Notes under the pieces: generated by a model
Told to the model about the DNA's origin: nothing
The model's database searches: none
What the model saw: the letters and a program-made list of their open reading frames with translations, nothing else
Shown: positions 1 to 8,328 of the stretch, one piece after another
How the letters are laid out: every line of letters starts with the position of its first letter
Numbering within the stretch: position 1 is the first letter of the stretch
Made by a program: the position numbers and the translations under genes
Assembly (NCBI RefSeq): GCF_003206495.1
Contig: NZ_NKUF01000005.1
Location: 1-64,000 of the forward strand
DNA from: Gluconacetobacter entanii
Lineage (GTDB): Bacteria > Pseudomonadota > Alphaproteobacteria > Acetobacterales > Acetobacteraceae
Reading direction: 5' to 3'
Length of the DNA stretch: 64,000 bases

Positions 1-150
1 ATCGGTGTCGGCAAAGTGGCCGTGCTGGGTCTGGGTCAGGTTGTAGCCACCCCCGATGTCAACATACGGACCGGTGATCGTCGTGGCCATTGAGGCCGCA
101 GGAGCGGCAGCCATCAGGGTCGTTGCCAGTAACGCCGTGCGAAGACGCAT
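1..150 (-). CDS. OmpA-family outer membrane protein, N-terminal part (truncated by window edge)
   Basis: Only the first 50 codons are in the window; the gene continues past position 1. It starts with a typical signal peptide (MRLRTALLATTLM, then an Ala-rich stretch) and the first strand of a beta-barrel (TGPYVDIGGGY). Of these 50 residues, 44 match the next gene (584-1762), and the first 30 are identical, as is most of the ribosome-binding region (AAGGACG before the ATG). The two are therefore tandem paralogues. The full protein is presumably an outer-membrane barrel with a C-terminal peptidoglycan-binding OmpA domain, but that half is not visible here. Confidence 0.85.
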   Translation of the reverse strand, partial: MRLRTALLATTLMAAAPAASMATTITGPYVDIGGGYNLTQTQHGHFADTD

Positions 151-583
151 ATTCTCGTCCTTAAAAAATGAAGTGTCAGAACTTCATGGAGTCTCAAAGG
201 GATGAGGCGCGTCCCAACTCAGCAGGATGCACAGACACATCATCCGTTAATCTTTTCTGAGTGTCAGATAGCCTTTCTCGGTAGGGATGAGAAGGGATGT
301 TTCGCTGTATCGGGATGAGTGTGGCAAAAAAAGCACAAAACCTTAAAGATACTGCGAGGTATAATTCTAATTTATCGTGTTCCTAAAAGGGGATATCGGA
401 AATTTCCTGCGAAATCTCATAAATTTCATATGGTCTTTGAAAAAGAATATATGAAGAACACTCTATGGTGTTTCTGCCTTATTTTGCCGGGACTTATCTA
501 CCGGCGCGGCAGGAATCGGCGGCACCATGAAAAAAGGAGCGCCGGAGCGCCCCTTTTCCCTGTTGCCGTAACCGGTCGTGTCA
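151..583. other. AT-rich intergenic spacer between tandem ompA-like genes
   Basis: This 433-base gap contains no convincing gene. It should hold the promoter and leader of the truncated OmpA-family gene to its left and the terminator of the gene to its right. Positions about 300-480 are clearly richer in A+T than the surrounding DNA. They include a perfect 10-base palindrome, GGAAATTTCC, at 398-407. A 92-codon open frame (319-597) runs through the terminator into the antisense of the next gene and looks spurious. Confidence 0.6.
530..557 (-). terminator. Rho-independent terminator of the OmpA-family gene
   Basis: Read on the minus strand, AAAAGGGGCGC, the loop TCCG and GCGCTCCTTTTTT form a stem with one G-U pair, followed by a run of T. 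It lies about 30 bases past the stop of the 584-1762 gene. Confidence 0.75.
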
Positions 584-1762
584 TCAGTGCAGGATGATTT
601 CGACGCGACGGTTCTGCGGTTCGCGGGTATCCGGGCCGGTCGGGACCAGCGGGTGCGCCTCGCCATAGCCCTGGATGTCGATGGCGTTGGCAGGCACGCC
701 ATCACGGATCAGTTCGGCCTTCACGCTGTTGGCGCGACGCAGGGACAGGCCCATGTTGTACTGCTCGCCACGGGGGCCGGGCTGCGCTGCCGAGTTATCG
801 GTGTAGCCATTGACCTCGATGCGGGTGGTCTGGACATGGGTGGAAGCCTGCGCGGCTTCGGCCACGATCTCACGCGCACGGCCGGTAAGGGCTGCGCCGT
901 CCCAGTCAAAGAAGACGAGGTAGGTGCGCGCCGCGGTCGGTGCGGGCGGGACAACGGCGGGGGCCGGCGGCGGCGGCGGGGGCGCATGGTTGAAGGCATA
1001 GCGCACGCCGACGATGAACTGGTGGTTGAAGCGGTGGTCGAAACGGACATAGCCATTGCGTTCCGCGTTCCACGGGCTGCCGATGGTGGTCTGGCTGCCG
1101 GCATTGCCCATCGCAAAGGACTGCGGCTGTCCGATCATGCGGTATTCGGTGGTCATCTGCAGGCCCGGCACGCCGGGGATGTCATAGGCCGCACCGACGA
1201 TGCCCTGATACGCAAAACCCTGGTTGCCGCCCATATGGCGGACATTCGCGCTGACGCCATTGATGTTGTAGCCGGTTGACGTGCCCACATCCTGCCACAG
1301 GTAGCCCGCACCGACACCGACGAACGGCGTGACGGGGACGTCGATGTTGAACAGGCGCTTCAGGTCGATGTCATACAGGACATTGAGGAACCCGCCATAG
1401 GAGCGGTCGGACCCGTGGGTACGGCCCACGAAGGTGTTGGCCCCGCCACCGATCGTCTCACGGTTGATCTGCGACCAGTTGTAATCCCCCTCGATTTCCA
1501 CGCGCAGGCCGTTGCCAAAGCCCCAGCCCACCCCGCCAAAGCCGGTCCAGCCATTGCTGTGATGCAGGCGGTCGCGTGTTCCGACCTCGTTTTCCTGATG
1601 GCTGGGACCACCGTCGCGATCGACCCCGTGGCCATGCTGGACCTGGGTGAGGTCATAGCCCCCACCGATTCCGACATAGGGGCCCGTGATCGTCGTGGCC
1701 ATCGAGGCCGCCGGGGCGGCAGCCATCAGGGTCGTTGCCAGTAACGCCGTACGCAGACGCAT
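584..1762 (-). CDS. OmpA-family outer membrane protein (beta-barrel plus peptidoglycan-binding domain)
   Basis: This is a 392-residue protein starting at the ATG at 1762, the start shared with its truncated paralogue; AAGGACG precedes it. Residues 1-22 are a signal peptide. A porin-like OmpA barrel follows (GPYVGIGGGYDL near residue 28) and ends in aromatic strands. A proline-rich hinge (APPPPPPAPA, about residues 265-275) leads to a C-terminal OmpA domain of about 110 residues with VFFDWD, NGYTDN, LSLRRA and NRRVEIIL. The protein would anchor the outer membrane to peptidoglycan. It is the second of two tandem copies and has its own terminator. Confidence 0.9.
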   Translation of the reverse strand: MRLRTALLATTLMAAAPAASMATTITGPYVGIGGGYDLTQVQHGHGVDRDGGPSHQENEVGTRDRLHHSNGWTGFGGVGWGFGNGLRVEIEGDYNWSQINRETIGGGANTFVGRTHGSDRSYGGFLNVLYDIDLKRLFNIDVPVTPFVGVGAGYLWQDVGTSTGYNINGVSANVRHMGGNQGFAYQGIVGAAYDIPGVPGLQMTTEYRMIGQPQSFAMGNAGSQTTIGSPWNAERNGYVRFDHRFNHQFIVGVRYAFNHAPPPPPPAPAVVPPAPTAARTYLVFFDWDGAALTGRAREIVAEAAQASTHVQTTRIEVNGYTDNSAAQPGPRGEQYNMGLSLRRANSVKAELIRDGVPANAIDIQGYGEAHPLVPTGPDTREPQNRRVEIILH

Positions 1763-2075
1763 ATTCCCGTCCTTAAACCTGATCGTACGCCTGTGTTCGT
1801 GGAGACAGGGGGCAGTTCCACAAGGGCGATACAATGTTGAGCGAATAAAGCTTGTGCTTTTCTTTTGCGACGCCAGGGGGAATATTGCGGGAATATTTCT
1901 TACCAGATCTCCCGATACGACCCTTGGCGGGTTTCTTTCTGAGGGAGACAGGTTGAAATAAGGTAAATATAGCCCGGCAGATGGCAGGTGCGCACCATCT
2001 CCGGGCTATTGTTGCATAAACATCACGCCTTGCCGCATGCGCTGCTAGTCGTGGTGCGGTGTGGCGGGCGGCGGG
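1763..2075. other. Intergenic region between aroK-aroB 3' end and ompA-like gene
   Basis: A 313-base gap. The left part should carry the promoter of the OmpA-family gene (minus strand); no clear -35/-10 pair is evident. The right part holds the hairpin at 1970-2008 that ends the aroK-aroB transcript. No coding sequence is supported. Confidence 0.5.
1970..2008 (-). terminator. Hairpin downstream of aroK-aroB
   Basis: TAGCCCGG (1970-1977) pairs with CCGGGCTA (2001-2008), and an inner AGATGG pairs with CCATCT. It lies 67 bases past the aroK-aroB stop and is followed on the minus strand by TATTTACC. The T-run is weak, so termination efficiency is uncertain. Confidence 0.55.
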
Positions 2076-3839
2076 TCAGGGGCGGCAGCCATCCGCGCGC
2101 AGGACGGCGGCCACCGCGTCATCAGGCACGTCGCGGCAGGTGAAGGCCTCGCCAATGCCGCGCACGAGGACAAAGGACAGCCGCCCGTCGCGCATCTTCT
2201 TGTCACGCTGCATGTGGCGGATCAGGGTCGCGGTGGAGAATTCCTCCCCCGTGTCGCTGATGCGCGCGGGCATGCCCAGACGTTCAAGGTGCGCCGTCAC
2301 GCGGTCAAGGTCGGCCTGCGGGCAGTAACCCAGTCGCACCGACAGCATGAACGCCAGGCGCAGGCCGATCGACACGCCTTCCCCATGCAGGAGGCGCCCG
2401 TCATAGCCAAGCTCCGCCTCCAGCGCATGGCCGAACGTATGGCCAAGGTTGAGGAGCGCACGCCCGTTGGCCTTGCGCTCCTCACGCTCGTCATCGGCGA
2501 CGACGGCGGCCTTGAAGGCGCAGGCGCGGCGGATGGCCTCGGCCTGCATGGCGGAGTCGCCTTCAAGCACCGCCTGCCCGTGCCGGTCGCACCATTCAAA
2601 CAGGTCCGCATCGCCCAGCAGGCCGGATTTCAGGATTTCCGCGTATCCGGCGCGGATTTCGCGCGCGGGCAGGGTGGTCAGCGCCGTCGTGTCGATCAGC
2701 ACGGAAATGGGCTGGTGGAACGCGCCGAGCAGGTTCTTGCCAAAGGGGGTGTTGATCCCGGTCTTGCCCCCCACGGACGAATCGACCTGCGACAGCAGCG
2801 TGGTCGGGATCTGCACGAACGGCAGGCCGCGCAGGGTGGTCGCGGCGGCGAACCCGGCAAGGTCGCCCACGACCCCGCCGCCAAGGGCGACGACCGTGGT
2901 GCCGCGTTCGACCCCGGCGGCCAGCAGGTCATTGGTCACGCGCCCGTATTCGGCAAGTGTCTTCGACCCTTCGCCCGGCGGCACGGTAATGGTCTCGTGT
3001 CGGATGCCGGTTTCCTCCAGCCCCGCGAGCAGCGCGGGCAGGTGGAGTGCCGCCACGTTCGCGTCCGTGACGATCATCACCCGCTTCTGCGGCAGCAGGG
3101 GCGCAAGGCGCGCACCCGCACGGCGGATCATGTCCGCCCCGATCTGCACGTCATAGCGCGCGCGTTCCAGTTCCACGGGCACCAGCAGGGGGCGGCGCGC
3201 GGTGTTGATGGCCCCCAGGACCTTTTCGGCACTGTGCTCCACGTTGTCATCTCCACAATCGACGATAATGTCCGCCTCGGCATAGACGGGATGACGGGCG
3301 CGCATAAGGTCCGACAGCACCGTGGCGGGCGACTCCACGTTCAACAACGGGCGATGGGTGCGGTCCTGCACGCGGTTCAGCAGCACCGGCAGGGTGCAGC
3401 GCAGCCATACCGAGGTCGCATTTTCGCGCACGCACGCGCGGGTGCGCGGGTCCATGAACGCGCCGCCCCCGGTCGCCAGCACGATCGGCGGCCCGGACAG
3501 CAGCCGGCGCAGGACCATGTGTTCGCCGCGGCGGAATTCCGCCTCCCCGTATTTCTGGAACAGGTCGGCGATGGAACATCCCGCCGCGCGTTCGATCTCC
3601 TCGTCCGAATCCACGAATTCCAGGTTCAGTTGCGTCGCGAGCATGCGTCCGATGGTGGTCTTGCCCGCGCCCATCAGCCCGACCAGCACGATGCTGCGTC
3701 CCTGTGGCGGGGCGGTGGCGGCATGCCGGCCCTGGCCGAGCGCATCGAGATCGAGGGGGATGAACAGGGGCGTGGCGTCGTTATGGGTGGACGTCGGGCG
3801 CGCCATCGGGGGCGTATCGGATGAAATCGGGCGTGACAT
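2076..3839 (-). CDS. aroKB: Bifunctional shikimate kinase / 3-dehydroquinate synthase (AroK-AroB fusion)
   Basis: This 587-residue protein joins two shikimate-pathway enzymes. The N-terminal half is shikimate kinase: P-loop GLMGAGKTT at residues 54-62, the DSDEEIE substrate region, and GGGAFMDPRTR. From about residue 225 it is 3-dehydroquinate synthase, with GGGVVGDLAGF, LLSQVDSSVGGKTGIN and the metal-site histidines in NLGHTFGHALEAE. The two steps are not consecutive: AroB makes dehydroquinate and AroK phosphorylates shikimate later. The start at 3839 is chosen because the frame upstream has no family similarity and overlaps the divergent gene. Both genes are usually adjacent in proteobacteria, so fusion by loss of the intergenic stop is plausible. 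Confidence 0.93.
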   Translation of the reverse strand: MSRPISSDTPPMARPTSTHNDATPLFIPLDLDALGQGRHAATAPPQGRSIVLVGLMGAGKTTIGRMLATQLNLEFVDSDEEIERAAGCSIADLFQKYGEAEFRRGEHMVLRRLLSGPPIVLATGGGAFMDPRTRACVRENATSVWLRCTLPVLLNRVQDRTHRPLLNVESPATVLSDLMRARHPVYAEADIIVDCGDDNVEHSAEKVLGAINTARRPLLVPVELERARYDVQIGADMIRRAGARLAPLLPQKRVMIVTDANVAALHLPALLAGLEETGIRHETITVPPGEGSKTLAEYGRVTNDLLAAGVERGTTVVALGGGVVGDLAGFAAATTLRGLPFVQIPTTLLSQVDSSVGGKTGINTPFGKNLLGAFHQPISVLIDTTALTTLPAREIRAGYAEILKSGLLGDADLFEWCDRHGQAVLEGDSAMQAEAIRRACAFKAAVVADDEREERKANGRALLNLGHTFGHALEAELGYDGRLLHGEGVSIGLRLAFMLSVRLGYCPQADLDRVTAHLERLGMPARISDTGEEFSTATLIRHMQRDKKMRDGRLSFVLVRGIGEAFTCRDVPDDAVAAVLRADGCRP

Positions 3840-3977
3840 GACGGCCAACCTAACATAGAGCGGGAAAAAACGGATAGCGGGGAAGACGGCGCGCCGCCGA
3901 TTGTACGGCCATGCGCCGGCTTTTTCCCGCGTTGTCCATCTGGTATCTGGCGCATCCTTTGCATGGGGGAAACGGTC

Positions 3978-4193
3978 ATGGGCCGTATTATTGTCGCCGC
4001 GTTTGCGGTCGTGCTGGTCTGCATGGTCGGCGGGTTCCTCTCGCTTGGCATGTTCCCGCCCGCGCTGGTGCAGCAGGACGTGCATCGTGACCTGTCGCTG
4101 GCCAGTGCGCCTGCAGCAGCCCCGCCGATGGCGATCGCAGCACCCGCGCCGCTGCCGGTCATGCCGCTGGGCAAGCCCGCCGCCGCGCAATGA
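3978..4193 (+). CDS. Small single-pass membrane/secreted protein of unknown function
   Basis: A 71-residue protein with one hydrophobic N-terminal segment (RIIVAAFAVVLVCMVGGFL) and an Ala/Pro-rich tail. I do not recognise a family. The ATG at 3978 is preferred over the in-frame ATG at 3963 because GGGGGA (3965-3970) sits 7 bases upstream of it. Its stop overlaps the xerD start (ATGA at 4190-4193), which supports real translation and coupling. It is divergent from aroK-aroB. The N-terminal segment could be an uncleaved anchor or a signal peptide. Confidence 0.6.
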   Translation: MGRIIVAAFAVVLVCMVGGFLSLGMFPPALVQQDVHRDLSLASAPAAAPPMAIAAPAPLPVMPLGKPAAAQ

Positions 4194-5104
4194 GCGCGGA
4201 CGGCGTCGATGCGTTTCTTGAGATGCTGGCCGCCGAACGGGGGGCCGCGCTCAATACGCTGAAGGCCTATAGCCGCGACCTCGATGACCTCGGTGCCATG
4301 CTGGCGGGGCAGGGGGCGTCGCTGCCGCAGGCCACGGCCCGGCAACTGGGTGCGTATCTTTCGGGTCTGGCGCAGGCGGGACTGTCGGCGCGCACGCAGG
4401 CGCGGCGGCTGTCATGCCTGCGCCAGTACTACCTGTTCCTCGTGCGTGAAGGGCGGCGGCCCGACAATCCGGCAGGCATGCTCGAAGCCCCGCGCCTGCG
4501 TGCGGCGCTGCCGCGTTTCCTGTCCGAAGGTGATGTGGAGTCGTTGCTGGCGGCATGCGTGGCGCGCGCCGATGCCGGTGCGCAGGAGGTGCGGCGCATG
4601 CTGGTCGCGCGCACTGCGCTGGAGATCCTGTACGCCTCGGGCCTGCGCATTTCCGAACTGCTGTCCCTGCCGCGCGCGGCACTGGAACGCATGACGGGGA
4701 TGCTGCTGGTGCGGGGGAAAGGGGGGCGTGAACGCATGGTGCCGCTGTCGGCGCGGGCGCGCGACGCCGCCGGTGAACTGATGCGCATGGACCGCCCGCT
4801 GCGCAGCACATACCTGTTCCCCGGCCGCAGTCCGCTGCGGCCGATGACGCGGCAGGGATTCGACCGCATCCTGCATGACGTGGCGCTGAAGGCCGGGCTG
4901 GACCCGCAGCACCTGTCGCCGCATGTGCTGCGCCATTCGTTTGCGACCCACCTGTTGTCGCACGGGGCGGACCTGCGGGCGTTGCAGATGCTGCTGGGGC
5001 ATGCCGACATCGCCACCACCCAAATCTATACCCATGTCCTGACGGAACGGCTGCAGGAAGCGCTGCGCCAGCATCATCCGCTGTCGGAACATGCCGTCGC
5101 CTGA
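4190..5104 (+). CDS. xerD: Tyrosine recombinase XerD
   Basis: This 304-residue site-specific recombinase is of the XerC/D type and resolves chromosome dimers at dif with its partner. The N-terminal SAM-like DNA-binding domain covers about residues 1-95. The catalytic domain shows the full set: R153 (SGLRISELLSL), K177 (RGKGG), H245 and R248 (HVLRHSFATHLL), H271 (LLGHADIATTQ) and nucleophile Y280. It overlaps the upstream small gene by four bases. XerD rather than XerC is chosen on length and the family-typical wording of the last motifs; XerC cannot be fully excluded. Confidence 0.9.
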   Translation: MSADGVDAFLEMLAAERGAALNTLKAYSRDLDDLGAMLAGQGASLPQATARQLGAYLSGLAQAGLSARTQARRLSCLRQYYLFLVREGRRPDNPAGMLEAPRLRAALPRFLSEGDVESLLAACVARADAGAQEVRRMLVARTALEILYASGLRISELLSLPRAALERMTGMLLVRGKGGRERMVPLSARARDAAGELMRMDRPLRSTYLFPGRSPLRPMTRQGFDRILHDVALKAGLDPQHLSPHVLRHSFATHLLSHGADLRALQMLLGHADIATTQIYTHVLTERLQEALRQHHPLSEHAVA

Positions 5105-5191
5105 GGGCAAAAATACCGGGGACGGCAAAAACGCGCGATCATCGGTGCAGAATCTGTTTGGCTGTGCCCCGGCCTGTGCTATCGGCAGGCC

Positions 5192-6148
5192 ATGCGCCAG
5201 TTTCTAGATTTCGAAAAGCCCGTCGCCGAGCTTGAAAACAAGATTGACGAACTTCGCAAGATGTCCGGTCCCGACGGCATTAACATCGCCGACGAGATCG
5301 CACGCCTGACGGAAAAGGCCGACCGCGAACTGCGCGCGGCCTACGCCAAGCTGACGCCATGGCAGAAGGTGCAGGTCGCCCGCCATGCGCAGCGTCCGCA
5401 CACGGTAGATTACATCGCCGGGCTGATTACCGAGTTCACGCCGCTTGCGGGTGATCGCCTGTTCGGGGAGGACAAGGCCATCATCGGGGGGCTGGGCCGT
5501 TTCGGCAACCAGCCGGTCGTTGTCATCGGCACCGAACGCGGGGCGGAAATCGAAACCCGCCTTGAGCACAATTTCGGCATGGCGCGGCCCGAAGGCTATC
5601 GCAAGGCGCAGCGCCTGGTGAAGCTGGCGGGGCAGTTCGGCCTGCCGGTCCTGACCTTCATCGACACGTCCGGCGCATGGCCCGGCATCGATGCGGAGGC
5701 ACGCGGGCAGGCCGAAGCCATCGCGCGCTCCATCGACACCTGCCTGTCCGCGCCGGTGCCGGTCATCGCGACCGTCATTGGCGAAGGTGGCTCCGGAGGG
5801 GCGATCGCACTTGGCGCGGGGGATCGCGTCATGATGCTGGAACATGCGATCTATTCCGTCATCTCGCCCGAGGCCTGTGCCTCGATCCTGTGGCGTGACC
5901 CCAAGCAGGCGAGCACGGCGGCCGGTGCGCTGAAACTGACGGCGCAGGACCTGCTGCATCTTGAACTGATCGACCGGATCATTCCCGAACCGCTTGGTGG
6001 GGCGCAGCGCGACCCGAAGGCGACCATCCGCGCGGTGGGCGACGCCATTGCGGCGGAATTGCCCGGCCTGATGAAGAAGGATGCGACGCTGCTCAAGGCG
6101 CAGCGTCGGGAAAAGTTCGTCGCCATGGGACGCGACAAGATCGCCTGA
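5192..6148 (+). CDS. accA: Acetyl-CoA carboxylase carboxyltransferase subunit alpha
   Basis: A protein of 318 residues, the usual AccA length. With AccD it transfers the carboxyl group from carboxybiotin to acetyl-CoA, the first step of fatty acid synthesis in the cytoplasm. Visible family features are the N-terminal LDFEKPVAELENKIDEL, RPEGYRKAQRLVKLA, FIDTSGAWPGIDAEARGQAE and the oxyanion-hole region GEGGSGGAIALG. It starts 87 bases after xerD with no overlap, so it may have its own promoter. accD is not in the window. Confidence 0.95.
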   Translation: MRQFLDFEKPVAELENKIDELRKMSGPDGINIADEIARLTEKADRELRAAYAKLTPWQKVQVARHAQRPHTVDYIAGLITEFTPLAGDRLFGEDKAIIGGLGRFGNQPVVVIGTERGAEIETRLEHNFGMARPEGYRKAQRLVKLAGQFGLPVLTFIDTSGAWPGIDAEARGQAEAIARSIDTCLSAPVPVIATVIGEGGSGGAIALGAGDRVMMLEHAIYSVISPEACASILWRDPKQASTAAGALKLTAQDLLHLELIDRIIPEPLGGAQRDPKATIRAVGDAIAAELPGLMKKDATLLKAQRREKFVAMGRDKIA

Positions 6149-6349
6149 GAACCGCCCATTCAACCTTGGGAACCATGATTTTTTAAGGAATCAGGGTGAA
6201 GGGATCGCGATACCTGCCGGGTCCGGGCGGCGCCCGGATATTTCATGCGCCGACGGTCCCTCATATTCAGGGGCTTTGCCCCCGAACCCCCACCAAAGGG
6301 CATTACCCTTTGGAAACCATTACTTTTCAACAGATCGGGGGCGGGCTGT
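6149..6349. repeat. Intergenic double-palindrome element between convergent accA and cinA-like gene
   Basis: The 201-base gap between convergent genes contains two hairpins: GGGGC-TTT-GCCCC at 6270-6282 and CCAAAGGG-CATTA-CCCTTTGG at 6293-6313, each beside C- or A/T-rich tails. It differs in sequence from the four GAAGCTT-type elements elsewhere in the window but sits in the same kind of place, so a bidirectional terminator role is likely. Confidence 0.55.
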
Positions 6350-7111
6350 TTACGCCTTATGCGCGGGTTCACCTGCCAGCGGTGTGAAGCCCATTTCCCG
6401 GATCATGGCCGCGATCTTGTCCGCGACCTGCGTGACCTCGTCCGCGTCCAGTCCCTTGCACACCAGCGCCACGCCACCATGGCCGTCCCTGTCGTGGAAA
6501 GGGTAGGAGCCGATATCAATATCGGGATGGGCATGCTGGATATTTTCCAGCTTCGCCGCCAGTGCCCCTTCATACAGGCCGAATGCGTGCCAGCTACGTG
6601 ACGTGACCGGCGTGCCATGGCGCAGGGTGGGGGCGATTTCCTCGAACATGGCGCGCATGATCCGGGGCACCCCCGCCATGACATGCACGTTCCCCATGGT
6701 AAAGCCGGGCGCGATGGAAACGGGATTGCGGATGGGGATCGCCCCCTGGGGCAGGGTCGCCATGCGCTGGCGTGCCGCATTGAACTCACCCGGCGCGAAA
6801 TGTTTTTCCAGCAGGGCGAATGTCTCGGAATGGGGCACCCACGGCACGCCGAACGCCTCCGCCACGCAGGAGGAGGTGATGTCGTCATGCGTCGGGCCGA
6901 TGCCGCCGGTGGTAAAGACATGGTCATAGGCCGCGCGCGCTTCGGTCACCACACTGACAATCACGCGGCGGATGTCGGGAATGATCCGAACCTCCCGCAG
7001 GCTGATGCCGATTTCCGTCAGGCGGCGGGCGATATACTGCACATTTACGTCCTGCGTCCGGCCGGACAGGATTTCGTTACCGATAACCAGGATACAGGCG
7101 GTCGGGTTCAT
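6350..7111 (-). CDS. CinA-like molybdopterin-binding domain protein
   Basis: A 253-residue protein with the MoCF_biosynth fold found in MoaB/MogA and in the N-terminal half of CinA. Motifs: ILVIGNEILSGRTQD at the start, VFTTGGIGPTHDDIT (about residues 87-101) and PGFTMGNVHVMAGVPRIM. In CinA proteins this domain is associated with ADP-ribose pyrophosphatase activity; the C-terminal NMN-deamidase domain of full CinA is absent, so this is the short form. The ATG at 7111 is the first in frame and begins exactly at the family start. It is divergent from the SMP-30-like gene and convergent with accA. Confidence 0.85.
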   Translation of the reverse strand: MNPTACILVIGNEILSGRTQDVNVQYIARRLTEIGISLREVRIIPDIRRVIVSVVTEARAAYDHVFTTGGIGPTHDDITSSCVAEAFGVPWVPHSETFALLEKHFAPGEFNAARQRMATLPQGAIPIRNPVSIAPGFTMGNVHVMAGVPRIMRAMFEEIAPTLRHGTPVTSRSWHAFGLYEGALAAKLENIQHAHPDIDIGSYPFHDRDGHGGVALVCKGLDADEVTQVADKIAAMIREMGFTPLAGEPAHKA

Positions 7112-7291
7112 GGCGTCTCATCCATCGGGTTGAAAGCGAAAGGATCAATAGGCGCGCAGGCTACAGGAGATTGCGGCAAAAGTCTTGGCCATGGCGGCGT
7201 GCCGCGTTGCCCGGCATGAAAGGGGACTGCGCGCGTCGGGGCTTTTTGCGATAGACTCCCGCCCATCCGATACATCCGCAAAGGAAGCAGC

Positions 7292-8215
7292 ATGGATACG
7301 ATGACACCGCAATGCATCTGGGACCTCAAGGCGCAGCTTGGCGAAGGCCCGGTCTGGGTCGCGGCGGAACAGGCGCTCTATTTCGTGGATATCGTCGGTT
7401 CGGCCATTCATCGCTATGTCCCCGCCACACAGGCGACGACATCGTGGCAGGCCCCCCGCCGTCCCGTGTTCCTTGTGCCCGTGGCGGACGGCACCTTCAT
7501 GTGCGGCCTGCAGGACGGGCTGCATGCGTTCGATCCCGTAACCGGGCGGTTCAGCGCGCAGGCCGTGGTGGAACCGGACAAGCCGGGAAACCGGATCAAT
7601 GACGGGTATGTGGACCCGCGCGGCCGCCTGTGGTTCGGCACCATGGATGATGGGGAGGCATCCCCGTCGGGCGCGCTGTACTGCGTGACGCGCGAAGGCG
7701 ATGGCGCCCTGCGCATCGTGCGGCAGGATGAGGGCTATGTGGTGACCAACGGTCCCGCGCTCTCCCCCGACGGTCAGACGCTGTATCACAACGATTCGCA
7801 CCGGCAGTCGATTTACGCCTTCGACGTGTCCGGCGACGGTGCGCTGGCGAACCGGCGCGTCTTTGCCCGCCTGTCGGAAGGCTATCCCGATGGCGTGGTC
7901 GTCGATAGCGCGGGATGCCTGTGGGTCGGGGTCTGGGGCGGTGGCCGGATCGAGCGTTTCGCCCCCGATGGACAGCGGCTTGCCCTCGTGATGGTGCCCG
8001 CGCGCAACGTGACCAAGGTCGCCTTTGGTGGTGAAGATTACCGCACCGTCTTCGTCACGACAGCGCGCAAGGGACTGGAGGCGGATGTGCTGGCCGCGCA
8101 ACCCCTGACGGGGGGGCTGTTCACGTTCCGCGTCGATGTCCCCGGACAGGAACAGGCGACGTTCCCGGCCAGCGGCGTGCGCGAGCTTGGCAGGGAACTG
8201 CACAGCCCGGCCTGA
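7292..8215 (+). CDS. SMP-30/gluconolactonase/LRE family protein
   Basis: A 307-residue six-bladed propeller hydrolase of the senescence-marker-30/gluconolactonase family, which open sugar lactones using a divalent metal. Likely ligands are the Glu of LGEGPVW (near residue 18), Asn in VVTNGPALSPDG and Asp in YPDGVVVD. NRINDGYVDPRGRLWFGTM is a strong family block. AAGGAAG precedes the ATG. In an acetic acid bacterium, lactones from periplasmic sugar oxidation are plausible substrates, but there is no signal peptide, so the enzyme appears cytoplasmic; the exact substrate (for example gluconate, arabinose or xylose lactone) cannot be told. Confidence 0.87.
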   Translation: MDTMTPQCIWDLKAQLGEGPVWVAAEQALYFVDIVGSAIHRYVPATQATTSWQAPRRPVFLVPVADGTFMCGLQDGLHAFDPVTGRFSAQAVVEPDKPGNRINDGYVDPRGRLWFGTMDDGEASPSGALYCVTREGDGALRIVRQDEGYVVTNGPALSPDGQTLYHNDSHRQSIYAFDVSGDGALANRRVFARLSEGYPDGVVVDSAGCLWVGVWGGGRIERFAPDGQRLALVMVPARNVTKVAFGGEDYRTVFVTTARKGLEADVLAAQPLTGGLFTFRVDVPGQEQATFPASGVRELGRELHSPA

Positions 8216-8225
8216 TGAAGCAGGT

Positions 8226-8310
8226 AAAAGTTTTTGGTGAAGCTTCTGATTGAAAAAGCTTCGAACGACGCCGCCTTTTCAGGTCAAAAGGCGGCGCCCG
8301 GAAACTTCTG
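8226..8310. repeat. Dispersed two-hairpin repeat, copy 1 (convergent-gap element)
   Basis: Hairpin A: GAAGCTT (8239-8245) with AAGCTTC (8256-8262). Hairpin B: CGCCGCCTTTT (8269-8279) with AAAAGGCGGCG (8286-8296). The unit is flanked by AAAAGTTTTTGG and AAACTTCTG. It lies between the convergent SMP-30-like and GNAT-Nudix genes and is probably a bidirectional terminator. Related copies are at 14600-14680, 18660-18735 and 47128-47213. Confidence 0.85.
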
Positions 8311-8328
8311 TTCCCCTGCCCCGGTTCT

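Noticed and set aside
319-597. 92-codon open frame in the AT-rich spacer
   Set aside because: Lys/Arg-rich with no recognisable fold, runs through the OmpA terminator and into the antisense of the gene; no ribosome-binding site.
2061-3824. 587-codon open frame antisense to aroK-aroB
   Set aside because: Long antisense frames are expected in high-GC DNA; composition (Arg/Gly/His-rich) is not protein-like and the opposite strand carries clear enzyme motifs.
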